In this document: piece by piece, positions 51,964 to 60,098 of the stretch
Layout: each line of letters begins with the position of its first letter
How positions within the stretch are numbered: position 1 is the first letter of the stretch
Origin: Planctomycetota bacterium
GTDB taxonomy: Bacteria > Planctomycetota > SZUA-567 > H5-PLA8
NCBI GenBank assembly: GCA_016200135.1
Contig: JACQFI010000091.1
Location: 1-64,000 of the forward strand
Length of the DNA: 64,000 nucleotides
Direction: 5' to 3'
Position numbers and translations under genes: made by a program
Notes under the pieces: model-generated
Told to the model about the DNA's origin: nothing
Seen by the model: only the letters and a program-made list of their open reading frames with translations
Databases searched by the model: none

Positions 51964-53664
51964 CTAAGGCACGATCAGCACGCGCCCGCGAGTCAGCTCG
52001 CTGCGAATGCCGAGCCTCGCGAAGACGGCGCCCTTCGGCGCGGCGGCCTTTGCTGCGAAGCGGCGCCAGCCCTTCACGCCTTCCAGCGGCATCTCGTAGA
52101 CCGCGCTTCCGTTGAGTTCACCAAATCGCCGGCCCTTGCGGTCGTAATAGAAGACGTGAATCACTAAGCCGCGCGCACGCGCGCCGCGCTTGGGAGGCCG
52201 CACGCCCTCCGCTCGGGTCCAGAACCGCGTGGCTCCGGAACTCGTCTTTAGCCCGGTCAGCGGCGTGAGCATGAACGACGACTGCCGCGGATCGCTCTCG
52301 ATCGCGAGCGCTTCCTGCGCGCCGCCCGGCCCGTCTTTGATCTTCCGCACCGCGTAGCGTTCGGGCCGCCCGCCGAGATTGCTCCACCAGGCGAACCGAC
52401 TCTGCTTGTCCTTCACGGCGGGCGCGGCCGGCGGCGCCGCGGCCGGAGCGTAGAACGGCCGCGCCAGCGCCCGGATCCCGCGCTCGTGCTCTTTTAAGAT
52501 TGGCGCAAGCGCCTTCGCGTGCGCGGCGCCATAGCGCAGCAGCGCGGCCAGTTTCACATGCGGGCCGCTGCGCGTGGGATGGTACGCGATCTCGGGCGTC
52601 AGCGAGAGCACGCCGTAGATGTGCCGCTGGTAGCTCGAACAGGTCACCTCGCCGGTCGGGCCCTGGTAGCCGGGAAAGACGAGGTCCTTCAGATAGAACT
52701 TGGAACCCTTGGGAGAATGCCGCGCGAGTTCGCGCGCGTAATCCTTCTCCGCGGCCTTCAGCTTTGCCGTCGCGAGGCCCGGCACCGCCGAGTGCATGTG
52801 GTTGAAGTGCGGCAGGCACGGGCAATGGAAATCGAAGTGCGCGGCATAGCGCACGCGCTGCGCCCAGCGTTCGACTTCGCGCTGCAGCATCCTGACTTCC
52901 GGCCGCACGGGCGCGACCGACCAGTCGCGGTTGAAGTCGATCGGAATCCGGTCCTTCCCGTACATGCCCTGCCAGACGCCGTCAATATCCACGAAGGGCG
53001 CGACCAGAACGTGTGCGTGCGCTCGCAACCAGCTCGCCTGCGGGCTCCTGCCGAACACGATCTCGCGCAGCATGCCCTCCAGCGCCCACGACCCGTGCGT
53101 CTCGCCCGCATGATGCCGCCCGCAAAGAAAAATGCCTATGGGTGCGCGGCGGCCCGCGGCCTTGCGGCCGATCTCCCAGAGCGGAAACGGCAGACCGCCT
53201 TCGGATGTACCGGCGAAGCGCTCGCGAAAGAGCGCGCTCTTGCGCAGGTCCGCGCGCAACCGTTCGAGTTCCGCGAAGTGATACGGATACGCCTGCGCAA
53301 GATAAACTACGGGCTTCGCGAAGACCCCCGAGAACCGGAAGACCCGGGACTCCTCGTCGAAAGCGCAGTCGCGTTTGGGCAGCCGGCGGTATCGAATCCC
53401 ATCGTACGAAAAGACCGGCCGCACGCTGCGCCAGGTTCGCGGCGCGCCTAGCGTATCGGCGGTGTTCGCGAGTTCGAACGTCACGCGCCGGCCCGCGGGA
53501 ACCTGTGCGCGGAAGTGCCACCACAGGCAGAAGGGCGAGCCGTGCTTGACCATCTTGAAGCGCAGCAGGTCCACGCCCGCGCGGTCGAACTCGACCCCGT
53601 TGCCGCCGGGAAAGTTCGCGTCCGCCGAGAGCGCCGGGTAGACGAGAGCGCGGGCTTTCGCCAT
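51964..53664 (-). CDS. M14-family metallocarboxypeptidase-like protein
   Basis: A 566-residue protein. The N-terminal beta-sandwich (about 1-130, LWWHFRAQVPAGRRVTFELA and YSYDGIRYRRLP-like text) resembles the N-domain of cytosolic carboxypeptidases. The catalytic part (135-400) has the zinc ligands in CGRHHAGETHGSWALEGML (H-x2-E), a later DFHCP His, DFNRDW and the catalytic Glu in LTPEIAYHPT. A C-terminal domain (about 430-566) is unrecognised. No signal peptide is seen. ATG 53664 follows AAAGGA. It probably trims C-terminal residues or peptidoglycan peptides (family inference). Confidence 0.8.
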   Translation of the reverse strand: MAKARALVYPALSADANFPGGNGVEFDRAGVDLLRFKMVKHGSPFCLWWHFRAQVPAGRRVTFELANTADTLGAPRTWRSVRPVFSYDGIRYRRLPKRDCAFDEESRVFRFSGVFAKPVVYLAQAYPYHFAELERLRADLRKSALFRERFAGTSEGGLPFPLWEIGRKAAGRRAPIGIFLCGRHHAGETHGSWALEGMLREIVFGRSPQASWLRAHAHVLVAPFVDIDGVWQGMYGKDRIPIDFNRDWSVAPVRPEVRMLQREVERWAQRVRYAAHFDFHCPCLPHFNHMHSAVPGLATAKLKAAEKDYARELARHSPKGSKFYLKDLVFPGYQGPTGEVTCSSYQRHIYGVLSLTPEIAYHPTRSGPHVKLAALLRYGAAHAKALAPILKEHERGIRALARPFYAPAAAPPAAPAVKDKQSRFAWWSNLGGRPERYAVRKIKDGPGGAQEALAIESDPRQSSFMLTPLTGLKTSSGATRFWTRAEGVRPPKRGARARGLVIHVFYYDRKGRRFGELNGSAVYEMPLEGVKGWRRFAAKAAAPKGAVFARLGIRSELTRGRVLIVP

Positions 53665-53742
53665 CAGCGCAATTCCTTTAAAAGAGTTCCACCGAACGTA
53701 CTCCGGACCCCGGTCCATTCCAAGACCCGTTAGGAGATTGCC

Positions 53743-54069
53743 ATGCTCCGCGTCCTCTTCGTCACCGCGCCCGCAATCCAAGCCGAGCGCCTCGCACGAA
53801 AACTCCTGGGCGAACGCCTGATCGCCTGCGCGAACCTGATCCCCGGCGTGAAGAGCCTCTACTGGTGGCAGGGTAAGATTGATGATTCCAGCGAGACCTT
53901 ACTGATCCTCAAGACACCCGTGCGCAACGTAAAGGCATTGCTGAAGCGCATCCCGGCGCTGCATCCCTATTCCGTTCCCGAGATCCTCGTGCTGCCAGTC
54001 GCCGCAGCTCACAAGCCCTACGCAATATGGGTAGAAGATGAGGCGAAGCCGAAGCGCTCCCAAAAATAA
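53743..54069 (+). CDS. cutA: CutA-type divalent ion tolerance protein
   Basis: A 108-residue trimeric ferredoxin-like protein. It carries LFVTAPAIQAERLARKLLGE, LIACANLIPGVKSLYWWQGK, DSSETLLILKTPVRNVKALL and HPYSVPEILVLPV, all conserved CutA strings in order. The role in copper tolerance is disputed, and it is often a signalling-fold protein. AGGAGA lies 7 nt before ATG 53743. Confidence 0.95.
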   Translation: MLRVLFVTAPAIQAERLARKLLGERLIACANLIPGVKSLYWWQGKIDDSSETLLILKTPVRNVKALLKRIPALHPYSVPEILVLPVAAAHKPYAIWVEDEAKPKRSQK

Positions 54070-54070
54070 A

Positions 54071-54138
54071 AAGGAGCGGCTAAGGGGGGTAGCCCAGCCC
54101 AAGAGTGCCGGACCCCCTTATCCCTCTTTTCAAGGGGT
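54071..54138. repeat. Intergenic inverted repeat, family H (TAAGGGGG phrase)
   Basis: TAAGGGGGGT (54081-54090) pairs with ACCCCCTTA (54112-54120) across a 21-nt loop, and further CCCTC...CAAGGGG copies follow to 54137. It starts 1 nt after the cutA stop codon. The same C/G-rich phrase recurs at 60166-60262. It could terminate cutA transcription. Confidence 0.75.
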
Positions 54139-54171
54139 AGTGAATTTACGCTGCGCATTCCAAAGAAAATG

Positions 54172-54199
54172 TTGGCAAAGCCATTCCTTAGTGTATCTT
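54172..54199 (+). promoter_or_regulatory. Candidate sigma-70-type promoter of GntR/LacI gene
   Basis: TTGGCA (54172-54177) and TATCTT (54194-54199) are separated by 16 nt, 36 bp upstream of the ATG. AGGAGG (54225-54230) provides the ribosome site. TTGGCA is 5 of 6 and TATCTT 4 of 6 against the consensus. Confidence 0.4.
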
Positions 54200-54235
54200 A
54201 CAATAGTGATTTAAGCGGTATATCAGGAGGCTTGA

Positions 54236-55420
54236 ATGCCCCGCACGAAGTCCGGACCTCAAAAACCGCGCCGCGCAAACCAGATTCCTCCGCCCGCCAC
54301 GCGCTTTCCCGGCCAGCTCCGTAGCGAGCAGTTCCGCGGGCACCTGATCCGCCAGATCGAGACGCTGGAGCCGGGCGCGAAACTCCCCAGCGAACGCACC
54401 CTCGCCAAAGAGTCCGGCCTCAGCCTGCTCACGGTCAATAAGGTCCTCGCCACCATCGCGGCCGAAGGCTACCTCGAACGCCGGCCGGGCAGCGGCACGT
54501 ACGTGCTGGAGCGTTCGCGCAAGGGCGGCGCGGGAGATAAGCCCCAGGGCCTGCAGGTGCTGCGCTTTGTCGTGAAGAATCCCAGCACCACCGTGCTGGA
54601 CGGAACGGTGGGTTACACTTCGCACTTTTACCAAGGGCTGCGCGAGGCCGCGCGTAAGGACGGCATCGAGGTCCTGCCGACCGCGTTCGAACTCACCGCG
54701 GACGGCCTGCAACGCCTTCCGCAGGACACCTTTCACAGCGCGAATGTCGTCGGCGCGATCTTCGTCGAGGACGGCGTGCCCGACTACCGCCCGCTCTGGC
54801 AGTACCTCAAGGAAGGCCGGCGGCTGGTTGCGTTCGACTTCGCCGCGCCCGAGACGGGCTTAAGCACCGTCATGTACGGCGACTCCGAGGGCGTCCAGGT
54901 CGCCGTGGAACACTGCGCCGCTCACGGGCACCGGCGCATCGCGTACCTCGGCCCGTCCGGAAATGTCGGCCAGCCCAACGAACTGCGCATGGCGGGCTTC
55001 CGCGCGGGCGTGGCCAAAGCGGGCCTCGACCCGGCCGCCTGCCCCATCCGTCTGGTCCGCTTCGACGAGAGCCGCCCGGTCGGCCGCGAGATCCTCTCCC
55101 AGCCCGCGCACGAACGCCCCACGGCCTTCGTCGCCTTCATGGACTACTACCTGCTCGACCTGCTCAAAGCCGGCTGGGACCTGAATCTAAAATGCCCGGA
55201 AGACTTCAGCGTCTGCGGTTTCGGCGACGGGCTGAACCTCGACCCGCTCGCGCCGGTGAAGATCGACTCCTACCACTTTGACGAACTCCAGATGGGCCAG
55301 AGCGCCTACGACCTCTGGAAGACCGGCGCAAAAGGCATCGTCAAACGCCAGACAGGGAAGTTGATGGTGCGCGGCAGCGTGGCGCCGCCGAAGGCGCAGA
55401 GCGTAGAGCGTAGAGGGTAG
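54236..55420 (+). CDS. GntR-type regulator with LacI-like sensor domain
   Basis: A 394-residue regulator. The winged helix (about 28-92: PGAKLPSERTLAKESGLSLL and LERRPGSGTYVLERS) is GntR-type. The C-terminal half (about 105-380) is a LacI/GalR-like periplasmic-binding fold that binds a sugar-like effector: VEHCAAHGHRRIAYLGPSGN, RMAGFRAGVAKAGL, PTAFVAFMDYY, DFSVCGFGDGL. This architecture matches AraR-type regulators. The last residues VERRG are read from the 55403-55472 tandem repeat, so the native C-terminus may have been altered. Confidence 0.9.
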   Translation: MPRTKSGPQKPRRANQIPPPATRFPGQLRSEQFRGHLIRQIETLEPGAKLPSERTLAKESGLSLLTVNKVLATIAAEGYLERRPGSGTYVLERSRKGGAGDKPQGLQVLRFVVKNPSTTVLDGTVGYTSHFYQGLREAARKDGIEVLPTAFELTADGLQRLPQDTFHSANVVGAIFVEDGVPDYRPLWQYLKEGRRLVAFDFAAPETGLSTVMYGDSEGVQVAVEHCAAHGHRRIAYLGPSGNVGQPNELRMAGFRAGVAKAGLDPAACPIRLVRFDESRPVGREILSQPAHERPTAFVAFMDYYLLDLLKAGWDLNLKCPEDFSVCGFGDGLNLDPLAPVKIDSYHFDELQMGQSAYDLWKTGAKGIVKRQTGKLMVRGSVAPPKAQSVERRG

Positions 55421-55472
55421 AGGGTAGAGGGTAGAGGGTAGAGGGTAGAGGGTAGAGGGTAGAGGGTAGAGG
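55403..55472. repeat. Tandem 7-bp repeat, ten copies
   Basis: Ten head-to-tail copies of GTAGAGG (the first is GTAGAGC) run from 55403 to 55472. The first copies encode the end of the regulator gene, whose TAG stop falls in the third copy (55418-55420). Related GTAGAGC phrases occur at 57236-57345. Not a CRISPR: there are no spacers. Confidence 0.9.
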
Positions 55473-55481
55473 GATACACCC

Positions 55482-58199
55482 CTATTGAGCATGCGACTCA
55501 TAGGAAATTTCGCCACAATAAATCTCTTCTAAAAGAAAGGTCTGTCTCATCGCAAATCTCTTAGGGATACAGATTCTCACCCTATTTTGCTGAATAGACG
55601 CAACCAAAATACCCCATAAATTTGGTCTCATCCGATCCAAAATTAAAGACCCGTTCACTTCAATTCTTTTTATTTTATACTTTTTCTCGGGAGCAAGGTA
55701 TTCGTATTCATTCTCAATTCTTGAACCTGAAAAGACTACCCAAGTGTTTTGGCCATCAACTTTGTTAGTATAAAAATTACAGGAATCCTTAGATAAATGC
55801 AGGATTAGGAACTGCCTTTTCTCCAGTGACTTTGGCATGCTTTCATAGGAGAGCTCGATGCCCCAATCGCTTAAACAGTTTGCATTTAACTCTACGACTG
55901 TATTTAAATCCCCGTCCATAATTGAATCGACACTTTGTTGGTCGAGTTTTTCGGTTCCTCGCAGCAAACTTTTTATCGCGTACCTTTTTATCTGCCTGAT
56001 CCCCCACCACGCGTCCTCCTTCGCCTCCCAATCTCCCTTGTAATGATACAGCCGGTAGCGCTCGCCCGGCGTCTGTGGCCCGTACGCGCCGATGAACTCG
56101 AAGTCCGGGCAGCCCTCCAGAATCGGCAGCGTGTTTTTCAGCTCGTCCGCGTTGAAGCAGACCCAGCGCGCGCGCGCCGTCCGCAGATTTGCGGGCGAAG
56201 GGCAGTCGAGCGCGTTCTGCCACGCGCGGCCGCGAAAGATCGTCACGTCGGTGTTCGGATCGCTCGCCGGCACCGCGCGCCCCAGAATGCCGGGCTCCGA
56301 CGGAATCCCGCTAAAGAGAATCCCCGGCACCGACGCGAGGATGCGTTCCTCCGTCGGATCGCGCCGTTCGCCCATCTGCGCGATGCGCCGCTCCACTTCC
56401 GCGAACGCCTCGCGCTGCCCTTCCGGATAGTCCCAGTGCGCGTAGATCAGCCCCGCGTTCGCCCACACCAGCGTCGCGCGCAGCCCTTCGATGCAGAGCA
56501 GCAATCCCACCATCAACGCCGCCGCCTTGAACCCACGCGCCGCAAAGCCCTCTCCCCTTGAGGGGGAGGGTTGGGAGGGGGGTGCTGTGGCCGTGGATTC
56601 CGCGCCGCGCGACCACGCCTTCGCGCAGAGCAGCCCCGTCGCCAACAGCGCCGCGCCCAGGTAGAGCTGATAGAAGCGGTACGTGTCGAACTCATTCAGC
56701 GGGAACTTCACGTATAGCGCGATGAACGCGCAGGGCAGCGTCGCGCCGAGCAGCCAGCGCACCGCCGTCGGCGCGCGCGGCGCAAACGCCCACACCGCAA
56801 AGACCGGCAGCAGGTACAGGGTGTGGCCGTACTCGCGCCAGGCAAACGTCCAGTAGTCCGGATTGCCGAAGATCACGCGCCCCTGCTGGCTGGGGAACGA
56901 CGGCCAGAGTTCGCCCGTCGGCCCGGGCCGCAGGTTGCCGCTGCCCGAGAGCTTCAGCGCGAGGCTCGTGATCGTCCCGCCTTGCAGCGCCGCGATGCCC
57001 AGCCCCAGCACGCCCGCGAGCAACAGCGAACTCACGCCCTCAAAGCCGCGCCGCAGGTCCCACGCGGTAAAAACCAAGAGCGCCACGCCCACCGCAAACG
57101 CCGCGTGCTCCGCCACGAGACAGACGGTCCCCAACGCCAGCCCCAGCGGAATCGCCGCCGAATACAGCCCCCGCCCCACCCCGCTCGTCCAACCGTCCCT
57201 TGTCGCTCTCCTGTCCCCTGCCGTAGCCGTCTCGCTCTTCGCTCTACGTTCTACGCTCAACGATTCAGTCCCCGCGTCCCTCGTCCCCCGTCCCTCGTCC
57301 CTTTCCGTACCGCTCTTCGCTCCACGCTCTACGCTCCACGCCGTTCCCTCGCCCCTGGCCGTCCGCGCCCACCGCAGCACCAGCGCAAAGATCGCCAACA
57401 TCCACACCCACGCGCCGGCGTGCGCGGGCGCGGGAAAAAGTGTCGCGATGCCGTCGCACCCGAAGCCGAAACGGTTAGCCGGATTCGCATCCGCCTTCCC
57501 GTGCAGCCACTCGATCCACTGAAAGTTCCCGCCCAGCGCAAACAGCAGCGTGCCGAAGAGCAGCTCCGCGCGCGAAGCCTCGCGTCCATCGTACGCCGCC
57601 GCCGCGCGGAGGAATTCTACGCAGCCCGCCAGAATCAGCGGCGCGAGCAGCGCCATGACGATATCCAGCGCGCGCCAGCTATGCAGGCCCGTGCAGCCGC
57701 CAAGCGACGCCGCGAGCAGGTCCAGCCCGTAGTGGTAGTTCAACACCTGCGCCGTATCGAACGGATGCGTGGCCGGGAGGCCGAAGCGCGCGAGCGGCTC
57801 GCAGACGGAGGCGTGAAAGAGCTGGTCCGAACTCCCGATGCGCAGGCAGGTCCAGACCCAGAGCACGCCGACCAGCCCCGCCCACGGCCAGACCCCGCGC
57901 GCGGCGCTCGAGCATGCTCCGCAATCGAAGAGCGGTTCACCCGACCGCCGCAGCGCTCGCAGCAGGCCCGCGGCGCCGAGCAACTCCACTATAAAGAGGA
58001 CCGGCGCGGCGTGGCCCGGGAGCATGATGTACGCGAGCACGTTCAGCGCCGTGATATGCGCCGAGAGGCCCGCGACCGCGCCGAGCGTCAGGCAGGTATG
58101 CGCGTCGGGCCGGCCCAAGGCGCGGCGGATCCACAGCGCGCCGAAGGCGAACGCCGAGAGCAGCAGCAGCACGCACGCCAGCCCTTGCAGAATCTCCAT
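55482..58199 (-). CDS. Composite polytopic membrane protein
   Basis: A 905-residue membrane protein with 12 or so hydrophobic helices in the first 600 residues, a soluble domain at about 600-730 (GYPEGQREAFAEVERRIAQM) and an unrelated, visibly AT-rich C-terminal region (last 170 residues; IMDGDLNTVVELNANCLSDW is discoidin-like). Two low-complexity blocks are read in frame from repeats: Arg/Glu-rich text at about residues 283-340 (57181-57350) and PSQPSPSRGEG at about 539-552 (56544-56585). It resembles GT-C or PMT-type proteins by topology only; function unknown. Confidence 0.65.
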   Translation of the reverse strand: MEILQGLACVLLLLSAFAFGALWIRRALGRPDAHTCLTLGAVAGLSAHITALNVLAYIMLPGHAAPVLFIVELLGAAGLLRALRRSGEPLFDCGACSSAARGVWPWAGLVGVLWVWTCLRIGSSDQLFHASVCEPLARFGLPATHPFDTAQVLNYHYGLDLLAASLGGCTGLHSWRALDIVMALLAPLILAGCVEFLRAAAAYDGREASRAELLFGTLLFALGGNFQWIEWLHGKADANPANRFGFGCDGIATLFPAPAHAGAWVWMLAIFALVLRWARTARGEGTAWSVERGAKSGTERDEGRGTRDAGTESLSVERRAKSETATAGDRRATRDGWTSGVGRGLYSAAIPLGLALGTVCLVAEHAAFAVGVALLVFTAWDLRRGFEGVSSLLLAGVLGLGIAALQGGTITSLALKLSGSGNLRPGPTGELWPSFPSQQGRVIFGNPDYWTFAWREYGHTLYLLPVFAVWAFAPRAPTAVRWLLGATLPCAFIALYVKFPLNEFDTYRFYQLYLGAALLATGLLCAKAWSRGAESTATAPPSQPSPSRGEGFAARGFKAAALMVGLLLCIEGLRATLVWANAGLIYAHWDYPEGQREAFAEVERRIAQMGERRDPTEERILASVPGILFSGIPSEPGILGRAVPASDPNTDVTIFRGRAWQNALDCPSPANLRTARARWVCFNADELKNTLPILEGCPDFEFIGAYGPQTPGERYRLYHYKGDWEAKEDAWWGIRQIKRYAIKSLLRGTEKLDQQSVDSIMDGDLNTVVELNANCLSDWGIELSYESMPKSLEKRQFLILHLSKDSCNFYTNKVDGQNTWVVFSGSRIENEYEYLAPEKKYKIKRIEVNGSLILDRMRPNLWGILVASIQQNRVRICIPKRFAMRQTFLLEEIYCGEISYESHAQ
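56544..56585. repeat. Family F hairpin inside a coding sequence
   Basis: CCCTCTCCCCTTGAGGGGGA with TTGGGAGGGGGG reproduces the 42045-42141 phrase within the 55482-58199 gene. It reads through in frame as PSQPSPSRGEG between two predicted helices and interrupts neither frame nor topology visibly. Confidence 0.8.
57181..57350. repeat. Phrase-repeat block inside a coding sequence
   Basis: The stretch contains GTCCCTCGTCCCCCGTCCC-type phrases flanked by CTCTACG/CTCCACG (the complement of GTAGAGC) in two copies (57236-57262 and 57313-57344). It encodes a hydrophilic loop including RDEGRGTRDAGTE and SVERRAKSE. It is in frame and lies between two transmembrane helices. Confidence 0.75.
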
Positions 58200-58246
58200 C
58201 GCCCGGGAAGATTACCGCAATCGTGAACCTCCCGAAAGGATAGCCC

Positions 58247-59065
58247 ATGCCCGCAAAGACCGAATGGCGCGCCGGCGTCTCGCCCTACATCTGGCATCAG
58301 CGCATGAAGATCATGGAGAACCTGCCGCGGCTCTGCGAGGACGTGAAAGCCGCGGGTTTCGAAGGCGTCGAGTTCTTCGGCGGCTGGGCAACCGCTCCCC
58401 AGGGAAAGGCGGAGATCGAACGCGGGCTGAAGGCGACGGGGCTCACGTTCGTCGCGCTCTACGTCGGCGGCGATTTCCATCTGGCCGGCAAGCGCGACAA
58501 GGCCGTGGCCGAAGGCGTCGAGACCGCGAAGTGCCTCGCCGAATTCGGCGCAAAGCTGCTGCTTGTGGGACCCAATCCAGTGCGGCAGAACCGCGCCAAG
58601 ACCGACGCGGAACTGAAAGTAGAGGTCCCCGCCATCGCGGAACTGGCCGAACGCATCGCGCCCCTGGGTGTGCAGATCGCGATTCACAACCACATCCCGG
58701 AAGTGCTCAACGACGCGGCGGAGCTCGAAGCGCTTCTCGCGGCCACGCCCGCGGCGCAGGTGGGCCTGAACGTGGACACCGAATGGTGCGTGCAGGCGAG
58801 CGTCGACCCGCTCGCGTTCCTCAAACGCTTCGCCCCGCGCGTGACGCACCTGCATATCCGCAACTCGGAAAAGAAAGTCTGGACGGAACACTTGGGCGAA
58901 GGCGACATCGACCAGCCCTCGATCGCCCAAACCCTGCGCGAGATCGGCTACAGCGGCTGGCTGATGCTCGAAGACGCCTGGGACGGCCAGCGCGAGCTGA
59001 AACTGACCCACGTCGAGCGCGCGACCAAAGGCCGCGAGGCGATACGAACGTGGTTTGGGGTGTGA
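58247..59065 (+). CDS. Sugar phosphate isomerase/epimerase-type TIM barrel
   Basis: A 272-residue xylose-isomerase-like barrel. It shows GFEGVEFFGGWA, IAIHNHIPEVLND (His and Glu-side ligands), GLNVDTEWCVQAS (Asp ligand), VTHLHIRNSEKK (His-x-His) and WLMLEDAWDG (Glu). It is the third such barrel here, and the three are only distantly alike. The substrate is open. AAAGGA lies 7 nt before the ATG. It starts 47 nt from the divergent membrane-protein gene. Confidence 0.85.
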   Translation: MPAKTEWRAGVSPYIWHQRMKIMENLPRLCEDVKAAGFEGVEFFGGWATAPQGKAEIERGLKATGLTFVALYVGGDFHLAGKRDKAVAEGVETAKCLAEFGAKLLLVGPNPVRQNRAKTDAELKVEVPAIAELAERIAPLGVQIAIHNHIPEVLNDAAELEALLAATPAAQVGLNVDTEWCVQASVDPLAFLKRFAPRVTHLHIRNSEKKVWTEHLGEGDIDQPSIAQTLREIGYSGWLMLEDAWDGQRELKLTHVERATKGREAIRTWFGV

Positions 59066-59110
59066 TGGCTGTGTGACTACGGTTTATTTTTTGTTAGGCA
59101 TAGGAGGAAG

Positions 59111-59521
59111 ATGATGTCAGGTCTTGATCCACGGAGGCAGAAACTACGCGATCTTATTGCAAGAGAATATACCCATAGTCCAATGAGTGACACGAAATGG
59201 ATGAGGGTCGTCGACGGATTGCGTCCTTTGCCTCCGCGGTACCGAGTTAAACTCATTACCGACTCCGACGTATCGGATTGGTCTGGGCTTGCACAGCCAC
59301 CGGCGAACTATATTGAGCTAACAGGAATTGGACCTGTACTCTTTCTAGAACTTGAATATCTAGAGATCGACAGCGTCGAAAAGCGGTCGAGAGGACGACT
59401 TGTAAATGAAGTGCGTGTAAATCATTTTGTTGAAGTGCAGGCAATTCTAAAATCTGCGCGTGTGGCGTACACATCGGATGGCGATATCATCAGAATTGTT
59501 GGCCATGTTCGTCGTGCCTAA
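59111..59521 (+). CDS. Unknown small protein inside cassette-like unit
   Basis: A 136-residue soluble protein I do not recognise. It reads LDPRRQKLRDLIAREY, WMRVVDGLRPLPPRYRVKLI, TGIGPVLFLELEYLEI and an end rich in Val/His. It may be one mixed alpha/beta domain. The start is ATG 59111 (or 59114), with AGGAGG 3 nt upstream of the first. Its low GC and position inside the cassette-like unit suggest horizontal transfer. Confidence 0.7.
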   Translation: MMSGLDPRRQKLRDLIAREYTHSPMSDTKWMRVVDGLRPLPPRYRVKLITDSDVSDWSGLAQPPANYIELTGIGPVLFLELEYLEIDSVEKRSRGRLVNEVRVNHFVEVQAILKSARVAYTSDGDIIRIVGHVRRA

Positions 59522-59690
59522 CAATTTGTTTCCTTTTCCCCATTCGCGCGGGTGGCTCGCACATATTGAAGATTTGTGTGGGTGAGCGCAGCGAACAAAA
59601 AGTGCCTTTACGCCTGTGCAAACTCCACTTTCCTACCGAATGCATATACCTTGAATAGACATATGCCCGTGCAACATTACGACCATTACA

Positions 59691-59711
59691 GACCGCACGA
59701 ATGCGGTCTTG
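59691..59711 (+). terminator. Perfect 7-bp hairpin near cassette end
   Basis: GACCGCA, loop CGAA, TGCGGTC, followed by TTGT (59709-59712). The stem is perfect with a tight GNRA-like tetraloop, but the T tract is weak. It may be the cassette terminator or part of its folded recombination site. Confidence 0.4.
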
Positions 59712-59750
59712 TCTCACGTTAGGCGCTGGCAACCGCACGGAGGTGCTACA

Positions 59751-60086
59751 ATGACAAGCCACTACCACGATGAAGGCGATCTCAAACTCTTGAAGGACAT
59801 GGCCAAGTTCGCGCCGGAAGATTTCAAGGCTTGGGCGAACCTCGACGCCATCGTCGGGCGCGAGAACGGCAAGATCCCGCGCAAGTACCGGGAACTCATC
59901 GCGCTCGCCGTCGCCCATACTACGCAATGCGTATACTGCATCGAGGTCCACACCAAGAACGCCAAGCGGGCCGGCGTCACAAAAGAGGAAGTCGCGGAAG
60001 CGGTCCTGCTTGCCGCCGCCCTGCGCGCCGGCGGCGCGGCCGCGCACGGGGCGCTGGCCATGAAGTTCTACGACCAGGCGACGTAG
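59751..60086 (+). CDS. AhpD-like carboxymuconolactone decarboxylase family protein
   Basis: A 111-residue protein of the AhpD/CMD fold. KYRELIALAVAHTTQCVYCI (residues 44-63) holds the redox pair C-x2-C followed by EVHTKNAKRAGVTKEEVAEA, which contains the conserved His. The C-terminus has a second helix (ALRAGGAAAHGALAMKFYD). It is likely a peroxide- or thiol-related reductase partner. ATG 59751 with GGAGG 7 nt upstream is preferred over an upstream start at 59709 that lies in the cassette edge. Confidence 0.85.
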   Translation: MTSHYHDEGDLKLLKDMAKFAPEDFKAWANLDAIVGRENGKIPRKYRELIALAVAHTTQCVYCIEVHTKNAKRAGVTKEEVAEAVLLAAALRAGGAAAHGALAMKFYDQAT

Positions 60087-60098
60087 TGGATGGGATGA

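Larger units (their letters stand above)
59093..59724 (+). mobile_element. Integron-cassette-like unit
   Basis: The core heptamer GTTAGGC stands at both edges (59093-59099 and 59718-59724). Immediately inside the left edge are AGGAGG (59102-59107) and ATG (59111). The ORF stop TAA (59519-59521) lies inside GCCTAAC (59516-59522), the complement of the heptamer. The remaining 195 nt would form an attC-like folded site. The sequence between is visibly AT-rich. No integrase gene is in the window. The arrangement matches cassette architecture, but internal L boxes are not clear and the possible site is longer than most attC. Confidence 0.5.

Noticed and set aside
55403..55472. CRISPR-like array
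   Set aside because: Repeats are contiguous 7-mers without spacers, and no cas genes are present.
56823..58226. Plus-strand open frame opposite the composite membrane protein
   Set aside because: Arg/Gln-rich antisense text. The minus-strand gene has clear transmembrane periodicity.
59093..59724. Complete integron with integrase
   Set aside because: No tyrosine recombinase gene occurs in the window. Only a lone cassette-like unit is supported.
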